A DNA stretch of 6,391 nucleotides from Planctomycetota bacterium (lineage in GTDB: Bacteria; Planctomycetota; UBA11346): contig JAHEDF010000235.1 in NCBI GenBank assembly GCA_024641365.1, forward strand, positions 1 through 6,391, given 5' to 3'. Both the position numbers and the translations under genes were made by a program. This document shows, piece after piece, positions 1-6,391 of this stretch. Every line of letters begins with the position of its first letter. The stretch's first letter is position 1. Under the pieces are notes generated by a model that was not told where the DNA came from, ran no database searches, and was given only the letters and a program-made list of their open reading frames with translations.

Positions 1-21
1 GCCACCCATTGGAGGCACGCC

Positions 22-993
22 ATGAGTTTTGTTCGTGTCGATAATTTGTCACGTTCATTTGGCGATATTCATGCCGTTCGTGACGTTAGTTTTAGTTTTG
101 ATACCGGTGAAATATTTGGCTTTATTGGTCCGAATGGTGCCGGCAAATCCACGACCATGCGCATATTGGCAACATTAGATTTACCATCGACCGGAGATTG
201 TTCGATCGCCGGTCTTTCAACCGTCGACGATGCCGACCAAGTACGACGCCTAATTGGATATATGCCGGATAGCTATGGCACCTACCCCAACATGACGGTC
301 TGGGAATATCTAGATTTCTTTGCACGCGCCTATGATTTACGAGATCCTGCTCGATTACGGGCGGTCAATGATGTCGTCGATTTTTGTCAATTAGGCGAAT
401 TACGCGAGAAATTAATTACCACCTTATCAAAAGGTATGAAGCAGCGCCTCTGTTTAGGACGCTGTTTAATTCATGACCCCAAATTATTAATTCTCGATGA
501 ACCAAGTGCCGGCTTAGATCCACGCGCTCGCATTGAGTTTCGTGAACTCCTCCGGTTATTAGCTAAACAAGGTAAAGCGATATTTATTTCGAGTCATATT
601 TTAGCCGAACTCGAAGAACTTTGTGATGGCGTCGCTATTATTGAACAAGGACGCATGGTTCGTAGTGGTCGTGTTGGGGAAATGAAAGCGAGTATTAGCG
701 CAGCCTTAGAAGAACGGGCGACAGCTGAACCAAGTAAACACGTTACGGTCTTAGAAATTCGCTTAGTCACCCCACATGAGCGCGCTGCGATTATTTTAGC
801 TGAGCAACCTGAGTTGAGTGAAGTTGCCATTGAAAACACCTTAATAACAGCGCAGTGCAGTGGCGGCAATGCAGTGCAAGCTGCCGTATTAAAACGATTA
901 ATTGATGCTGGACTCCCCATCTGCAGCTTTAGTGGACGCAAACAAAATCTCGAAGATTTATTCCTCCACTTAACGGAGGGTAAAGTACAATGA
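22..993 (+). CDS. ABC-2 type transporter, ATP-binding protein
   Basis: A 323-residue cytoplasmic ATPase that should power the membrane protein encoded next to it. All core motifs are visible in order: A-loop aromatic Phe13, Walker A GPNGAGKST (36-44), signature LSKGMKQR (135-142), Walker B LLILD with catalytic Glu160 (155-160), D-loop SAGLD (162-166) and switch His192. The Q-loop reads IGYMPDSYG (78-86), so Asp83 sits where most ABC ATPases have Gln. About 90 residues beyond residue 230 form the C-terminal extension common in drug, lipid or protein exporters of the CcmA/DrrA type. The ATG is supported by GGAGG at 11-15, six bases upstream. The substrate cannot be told. The stop overlaps the start of a 14-codon frame leading to the permease, so the two subunits are very likely co-translated. 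The promoter lies outside the window. Confidence 0.95.
   Translation: MSFVRVDNLSRSFGDIHAVRDVSFSFDTGEIFGFIGPNGAGKSTTMRILATLDLPSTGDCSIAGLSTVDDADQVRRLIGYMPDSYGTYPNMTVWEYLDFFARAYDLRDPARLRAVNDVVDFCQLGELREKLITTLSKGMKQRLCLGRCLIHDPKLLILDEPSAGLDPRARIEFRELLRLLAKQGKAIFISSHILAELEELCDGVAIIEQGRMVRSGRVGEMKASISAALEERATAEPSKHVTVLEIRLVTPHERAAIILAEQPELSEVAIENTLITAQCSGGNAVQAAVLKRLIDAGLPICSFSGRKQNLEDLFLHLTEGKVQ
975..980 (+). promoter_or_regulatory. Shine-Dalgarno of the leader frame between ATPase and permease
   Basis: GGAGGG lies inside the last codons of the ATPase gene, nine bases before the ATG at 990. It is the only strong ribosome-binding sequence at this junction. The permease ATG at 1031 is preceded only by a G-rich stretch (GGGGTGTTGG) with no good anti-16S match. 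Confidence 0.75.
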
Positions 994-1034
994 TAAACAA
1001 CATCATTCGATTCTTGAATTGGGGTGTTGGATGA
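990..1034 (+). CDS. putative 14-residue leader peptide coupling ATPase to permease translation
   Basis: The frame reads MINNIIRFLNWGVG and stops. Its ATG overlaps the TGA of the ATPase (ATGA at 990-993), and its own TGA overlaps the ATG of the permease (ATGA at 1031-1034). It therefore bridges the two genes exactly, in the third reading frame, and has the good Shine-Dalgarno GGAGGG at 975-980. The natural reading is that ribosomes initiate here, terminate at 1034 and restart on the permease, which fixes subunit ratio. The peptide has no recognisable family and may have no function of its own. The alternative is that it is the true permease N-terminus, put out of frame by a sequence error or mutation. 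The frame is certain; the role is inferred. Confidence 0.5.
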   Translation: MINNIIRFLNWGVG

Positions 1035-2593
1035 ACGAACAAAATGAACCAATAAAAATAACTCTGGTTAATCGTATCTCTCATTGGCTGTCTAATCATG
1101 CTAATCCAATGTTGGTTCGTACTATTCGTCAGGAAATGCGCAGTCGTTCATTTATTGGTATTTATGTTTTACTGTTAGTCGTTGCTGCCATGGCAGCGAT
1201 TTTAAGTGCCAGTGCGGCTAGCGAATCTGCTAATTCATCAGCTGGACGTGGACTTTATAGCGCACTTGCTGCGGCGTGGAGTTTAGTCATTGCCATTCAA
1301 GCCATGACCACCTTTCAGGCGGTAACGAGAGAACGCAACGAAGACACCTGGGATTTACTCGATCTTACTGGCATGGGACCTCGTCCTGTTTTACGTGGGT
1401 TATTATTTGCCAATTTGGTGCAAGGCCAACTGTACATGGCTGCACTCGCACCATTTTTAGTAATGGCCTATTTATTACGTGGCATTGATTTAATCGCGAT
1501 TGCCTTTGCGTTAATCGTTATGCCATTAGCTGGTATCGCTACATCTACATTGGCTGTTTTTATGGCATCCATAGGTAATAACAAAGCGTCACGTGCTTTT
1601 TGCCAAGGAATTCTCGGACTTGGGTTATTTAGTCTGTGGGCACTCAGTTGCGCTTTTTGGTTTGCCTTTAATGAGTTTGATTGGTTTTTCGCGGGATTCT
1701 TTACTCGTCCAGGTGAAACGTGGTTGCTCATCGGCATATGGTTTAATATGTGGCTCGCATTTGTTATAGCGATGTTGGTTTTAAGTGGCGCCTTAATGAC
1801 GCATAGAGCTAGTGATCGCAGCAGTGGGCCACGTATGTTGTGGTACGGATTATGGCTGAATACGTTATTATGGTTATTTGGTGTAGCTATATATCAAATG
1901 TACACGAACTCTAGTTGGGAACGCGGGCTTAACGCAGCGCTTGGTGGCTTTAGTATATTCGGTATTATATGGGCTAGTATATTAGGATTGTTTAGTGTGT
2001 CGGAAGATTATGAATTAAGTCCACGACAAGAACGAACTATGACACGTGCGCCAAGTTGGAGAAAATGGGCAACACTTATTCATGGGCCTGGAGCTGCTCG
2101 TGGTAGGATCGCCTTTTTAGTAATGTGCGTATTGAGTCTTATTACCGGAGCAGTTGGATTATTATTTGAGTCCTATACCGACCAGTTGCCTGTCGTTGTT
2201 GGTGCATGGGTTTTATTTGGTTACATCGCTATGATTTTTGTTGTTGCAGATTGGTGCTATCGTGGATTTGCTCGTAAATGGCTTGATTCATTTGGTCTAC
2301 GACGCGGTTTTATTTTAGTTTTAGCCGCAACCTGGATTCTTGGACCGATATTATTAGGATTAGCCCTCGATTCTAATCGCTTGGAAAATTCTTATATTGC
2401 CATGTTGAGTCCCATCATGGGCACTATTGAAGTATTTTCTAAAAATGGTGGCGAACGCGATGTTGTTTTATTTGCTGTGTCGATTGGTGGATTTGCAGCC
2501 ATCGCAATTTTATTTATCCAGGCCATGCGTCTGCGTATTAAAACATACCGCGTTGCTGCGCGATCTGATGATAAAAATCCGCGAGGTGAATAG
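1031..2593 (+). CDS. ABC-2 type transporter membrane (permease) protein
   Basis: A 520-residue polytopic inner-membrane protein and the likely partner of the ATPase upstream. About 12 hydrophobic segments can be seen, near residues 41-61, 77-97, 127-149, 155-180, 191-215, 232-257, 272-292, 304-323, 359-378, 388-407, 427-446 and 477-497. The N-terminal NPMLVRTIRQEMRSRSF (25-41) and the cytoplasmic segment ERNEDTWDLLDLTGM (101-115) match the pattern of ABC-2 permeases, where a short amphipathic helix before the first membrane span and an E-R-x-x-x-T-x-x-L-L-x-x-T loop contact the ATPase. I chose ATG 1031 over the in-frame TTG at 1019 because it forms an ATGA overlap with the preceding leader frame. 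With about 12 spans it is twice the usual six, so it may be two fused halves. The substrate is unknown. Its stop shares one base with the next start. Confidence 0.88.
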   Translation: MNEQNEPIKITLVNRISHWLSNHANPMLVRTIRQEMRSRSFIGIYVLLLVVAAMAAILSASAASESANSSAGRGLYSALAAAWSLVIAIQAMTTFQAVTRERNEDTWDLLDLTGMGPRPVLRGLLFANLVQGQLYMAALAPFLVMAYLLRGIDLIAIAFALIVMPLAGIATSTLAVFMASIGNNKASRAFCQGILGLGLFSLWALSCAFWFAFNEFDWFFAGFFTRPGETWLLIGIWFNMWLAFVIAMLVLSGALMTHRASDRSSGPRMLWYGLWLNTLLWLFGVAIYQMYTNSSWERGLNAALGGFSIFGIIWASILGLFSVSEDYELSPRQERTMTRAPSWRKWATLIHGPGAARGRIAFLVMCVLSLITGAVGLLFESYTDQLPVVVGAWVLFGYIAMIFVVADWCYRGFARKWLDSFGLRRGFILVLAATWILGPILLGLALDSNRLENSYIAMLSPIMGTIEVFSKNGGERDVVLFAVSIGGFAAIAILFIQAMRLRIKTYRVAARSDDKNPRGE

Positions 2594-3438
2594 TGCCAGC
2601 CTGGGATGAAGCTGAAGTTATGGCAGCGTGTAAACGCGTGCGACTGAGCGTCGATCCACGACGCCGACGTATTGGTATTGGCGCGCGTTTAGGTGCTGGT
2701 GCGGGTTCCAGTTTAGAATTTCACGATCACCGCGCATATGTAGCAGGTGATGATTTACGACATTTAGATTGGTCGGTGTATGCTCGCACCGAACAATTAA
2801 TGTTGCGTCGTCACCGCCAAGAAGTCAGCCCACGCGTTGAAATAATAATTGATTTATCGCTAAGCATGGCAATCACGCCGGGGAAATTAACTGCTGCAAC
2901 TAATTGCACAGCGCTATTGGCAACATTAGCAGAAGCTGATGGCGCACGCCCATCCATTTGGCTTGCACAACAATCATTTCAACGCGTGCATGGTGATTGG
3001 CGTGCCGCATTACGATCAGCAACTGTTAACGGCGTTGCTGGATTAACCGCACTGCCAACACCCGCTTTAGGTCTCGGTTCAGAACGATTTTTAATTACCG
3101 ACGGTTTGTGTCCACAAGGTGGACAACATGTTGTTTCTGCACTTGGTAATGGCGCTGGACGTATTGCCTGTATTCAATTTCTAACTGCCGAAGAACGTAC
3201 TCCCGAGGCGCGCGGCGCAGCACGTTTAGAAGACGTCGAAGGTGGAGCCGGCGATATTATTTTAGACGAGACGACGTGCGCTGCTTATCGCGAACGGCTC
3301 GCACGTCATCAAGCTGGCTGGCAATCTGCACTCGCGGGTCGAGGCGCCGGACTCATTACGTGCCATGTTGAAGATGGTTTCCAAGCCGCACTGCAAAATA
3401 TGCTTAGCAATGGTTTAGTCGATCCACGTGCAGGGTAA
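2593..3438 (+). CDS. DUF58 domain-containing protein (vWA-like)
   Basis: A 281-residue protein with the DUF58 hallmark EFHDHRAYVAGDDLRHLDW (42-60), followed by a basic stretch and then DLSLSM (87-92). That last motif keeps the DxSxS metal-site pattern of von Willebrand A domains (Asp87, Ser89, Ser91). ITDG at 168-171 fits the later acidic strand. No signal peptide or membrane span is evident, so it is probably cytoplasmic or peripheral. DUF58 proteins usually occur with MoxR-type AAA+ ATPases and BatA-like proteins and are thought to help assemble or regulate membrane or envelope complexes; their exact biochemistry is unsettled. Here the neighbour is an ABC exporter, so a role tied to that exporter is plausible. 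The GTG start overlaps the permease TAG by one base (TAGTG) and has GAGGTGA at 2583-2589. It is the last gene of the operon. Confidence 0.88.
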   Translation: MPAWDEAEVMAACKRVRLSVDPRRRRIGIGARLGAGAGSSLEFHDHRAYVAGDDLRHLDWSVYARTEQLMLRRHRQEVSPRVEIIIDLSLSMAITPGKLTAATNCTALLATLAEADGARPSIWLAQQSFQRVHGDWRAALRSATVNGVAGLTALPTPALGLGSERFLITDGLCPQGGQHVVSALGNGAGRIACIQFLTAEERTPEARGAARLEDVEGGAGDIILDETTCAAYRERLARHQAGWQSALAGRGAGLITCHVEDGFQAALQNMLSNGLVDPRAG

Positions 3439-3516
3439 TTGATATGCCTACACGATGAATTAATAGCACAACATAGTGAAATCAGCAACGAATTCGAATT
3501 AATAAATAATGACTCT

Positions 3517-3535
3517 CCGCAGAGGGCGCAGAGGA
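3517..3535 (+). repeat. CGCAGAGGG nonamer repeat, copy 1 (two units)
   Basis: Two consecutive 9-base units, CGCAGAGGG (3518-3526) and CGCAGAGGA (3527-3535), preceded by C. Seventeen bases (3517-3533) are identical to the minus-strand copy at 4003-4019. It lies about 80 bases after the stop of the plus-strand operon and reads in the same sense as that operon. From memory, repeats of this type are scattered in intergenic DNA of several phyla and give spurious AEGAESAE-like translations. Confidence 0.8.
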
Positions 3536-3604
3536 TATGAGTAATAAGTTGGTTAAGATGAACACGCGCCATAATACCAAAGACGCTTAGCTTTATTTAA
3601 AAAC

Positions 3605-3723
3605 GGCAATAGCATCCCATCTGCGACGTTATCGCATCCTCACATAACGCTGCTATGTGTGGTCTTCAGACGCCTTGCATCTGAGGCATTCTTGCCATTT
3701 GTGACATCACAATTTTGGCCAAT
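3605..3723. repeat. cluster of small hairpins with a repeated CATYTGNGRC decamer
   Basis: Four hairpins follow one another: TGCGA/TCGCA (3622-3626 with 3632-3636, loop of 5), CACATA/TATGTG (3641-3646 with 3654-3659, loop of 7, two more C-G pairs past a T-T mismatch), CTTCAGA/TCTGAGG (3664-3670 with 3680-3686, one wobble) and TTGTGA/TCACAA (3699-3704 with 3707-3712). The last is extended by TTGCCA and TGGCCAA with a one-base bulge. A decamer occurs three times: CATCTGCGAC (3618-3627), CATCTGAGGC (3678-3687) and CATTTGTGAC (3696-3705). Two of the three are preceded by GGCAAT or GGCATT a short way upstream. This could be a REP/MITE-like extragenic repeat or a structured RNA. The hairpins are read directly; the class is inference. 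Confidence 0.5.
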
Positions 3724-3823
3724 CATTTTTTATGCAGGAATACTGTACACATATATATTTTAAATTCCACTACCGTTATTAATATTCATTCCGCCTCAAA
3801 TCATCCGTAATGGCAACAGATTA

Positions 3824-3921
3824 ACATGGAGAATCAGAGAACCGAAGAGTAAAGCTGTGCTTTTTTCAATAACCACAGGATTTCCACCTTAATATTTCTC
3901 CGGTTGTCCGGTCCTCCATGT
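3824..3921. repeat. 98-base imperfect palindrome with octamer-built arms
   Basis: The 26-base arms 3824-3849 and 3896-3921 pair in one continuous register: 20 Watson-Crick pairs, two G-T wobbles and four mismatches. Read on the minus strand the count is 20 plus three wobbles. The outer eight pairs (ACATGGAG/CTCCATGT) and an inner block of five (AACCG/CGGTT) are perfect. An inner stem CTGTG/CACAG (3855-3859 with 3874-3878) caps it. Each arm is itself three degenerate copies of an octamer close to GGAGAACC. The element could be a MITE-like insertion, a bidirectional RNA structure at the convergent gene ends, or two inverted copies of a short dispersed repeat. No flanking target duplication is evident. 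Confidence 0.6.
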
Positions 3922-3982
3922 AAGTGTTTTATTATTTAGGATCTATTGAGCCGGAATTGGTATAAGTTGAAATTAATGACAC

Positions 3983-4023
3983 AAAAAAACCACCTCTGCG
4001 CTCTCTGCGCCCTCTGCGGTTAA
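3983..4023 (-). terminator. possible rho-independent terminator after the PurF-like gene
   Basis: On the minus strand, about 20 bases after the stop, AACCGC (4021-4016) can pair with GTGGTT (3993-3988, one wobble). An inner GCGC/GCGC stem (4010-4007 with 4001-3998, loop AGAGA) is separated from it by an unpaired purine loop. Seven T residues (3989-3983) overlap and follow the outer stem. The T run is convincing; the stem is weak. The same bases form repeat copy 2, so terminator function is only a possibility. Confidence 0.3.
3992..4019 (-). repeat. CGCAGAGGG nonamer repeat, copy 2 (three units)
   Basis: On the minus strand three consecutive 9-base units can be read: CGCAGAGGG (4018-4010), CGCAGAGAG (4009-4001) and CGCAGAGGT (4000-3992). 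This is one unit more than the plus-strand copy at 3517-3535. It lies 25 bases past the stop of the PurF-like gene and reads in the same sense as that gene. Both copies are therefore downstream of, and codirectional with, the operon next to them, and inverted relative to each other. Confidence 0.85.
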
Positions 4024-4043
4024 TTTTCTGGTCTTGTTTTTAA

Positions 4044-6391
<2,348 letters not shown>

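Larger units (their letters stand above)
3439..4043. other. gene-free convergent intergenic region rich in repeats and hairpins
   Basis: About 600 bases between the ends of two convergent transcription units. It is visibly more A+T-rich than the genes. Stop codons are frequent in all frames, and the few short ATG frames lack a ribosome-binding site or any recognisable protein. No tRNA, rRNA or riboswitch was recognised. The region holds four structured or repeated elements listed separately. It also has a perfect 10-base palindrome, AATTCGAATT, at 3491-3500. No classic terminator (G+C stem followed by a T run) follows the plus-strand operon directly. Confidence 0.8.

Noticed and set aside
594..1052. 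152-residue minus-strand frame opposite the ATPase
   Set aside because: It is a shadow of a well-supported ATPase gene, shows no recognisable protein features and has no supporting start context.
3309..3572. 87-residue minus-strand frame across the DUF58 3' end and spacer
   Set aside because: Half lies antisense to DUF58 and the rest is repeat and A+T-rich spacer; there is no family resemblance.
3558..3590. Ten-codon frame MNTRHNTKDA in the spacer
   Set aside because: There is no Shine-Dalgarno and no coupling to a neighbour; its length is expected by chance.
3700..3711. TGTGA-CA-TCACA as a CRP-type operator
   Set aside because: CRP sites need six bases between the half-sites and here there are two. 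It also sits between converging gene ends rather than near a promoter, so it is better counted as a hairpin.
3851..3866. AAAGC-TGT-GCTTT hairpin followed by T residues as a plus-strand terminator
   Set aside because: The stem is only five pairs with a three-base loop, shares its T run with the 3' arm, lies over 400 bases after the operon stop, and competes with the larger palindrome.
3439..4043. CRISPR array or integron attC in the spacer
   Set aside because: The repeats are short periodic units or inverted pairs, not evenly spaced direct repeats with unique spacers, and no cas or integrase gene is present.

Overview
The window looks like a stretch of chromosome from a moderately A+T-rich bacterium. 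My best guess is the Planctomycetota/Lentisphaerota/Verrucomicrobiota (PVC) group. This is an inference from gene style, not from a marker: a three-gene ABC-2 exporter plus DUF58 set of a kind I associate with planctomycetes, and a long (642-residue) PurF-like protein of a type I associate with Bacteroidetes and PVC bacteria.

Left half, plus strand (22-3438): a tightly packed operon encodes an ABC-2 type ATPase, a polytopic membrane partner of about 12 segments, and a DUF58 protein with a von Willebrand-like metal site. The genes overlap or nearly touch. Between ATPase and permease lies a 14-codon reading frame (990-1034). It carries the only good Shine-Dalgarno sequence at that junction, and it starts inside the ATPase stop and ends inside the permease start. 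The permease therefore looks translated by coupling through a leader peptide. The MoxR ATPase and BatA-like partners that often accompany DUF58 genes are not in the window.

Middle (3439-4043): about 600 bases with no credible gene, between convergent transcription units. It is dense in structure: a cluster of small hairpins with a repeated decamer (3605-3723), a 98-base imperfect palindrome whose arms are built of an octamer resembling GGAGAACC (3824-3921), and two inverted copies of a nonamer-based repeat of CGCAGAGGG type, one near the end of each flanking operon (3517-3535 and 3992-4019). This is the least explained part of the window.

Right half, minus strand (6391-4044): the C-terminal third of seryl-tRNA synthetase (serS, cut by the window edge) is followed, with a GTGA overlap, by a complete PurF-like gene. 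That protein keeps the class II glutaminase cysteine and the PRPP-binding loop. It has insertions, a C-terminal extension of about 100 residues, and an altered segment where canonical PurF has the Asn-Gly of its oxyanion hole.

No complete mobile element, CRISPR array, tRNA or rRNA is visible. The strongest candidates for something new are the structured intergenic repeats and the leader-peptide coupling. The genes themselves belong to known families.
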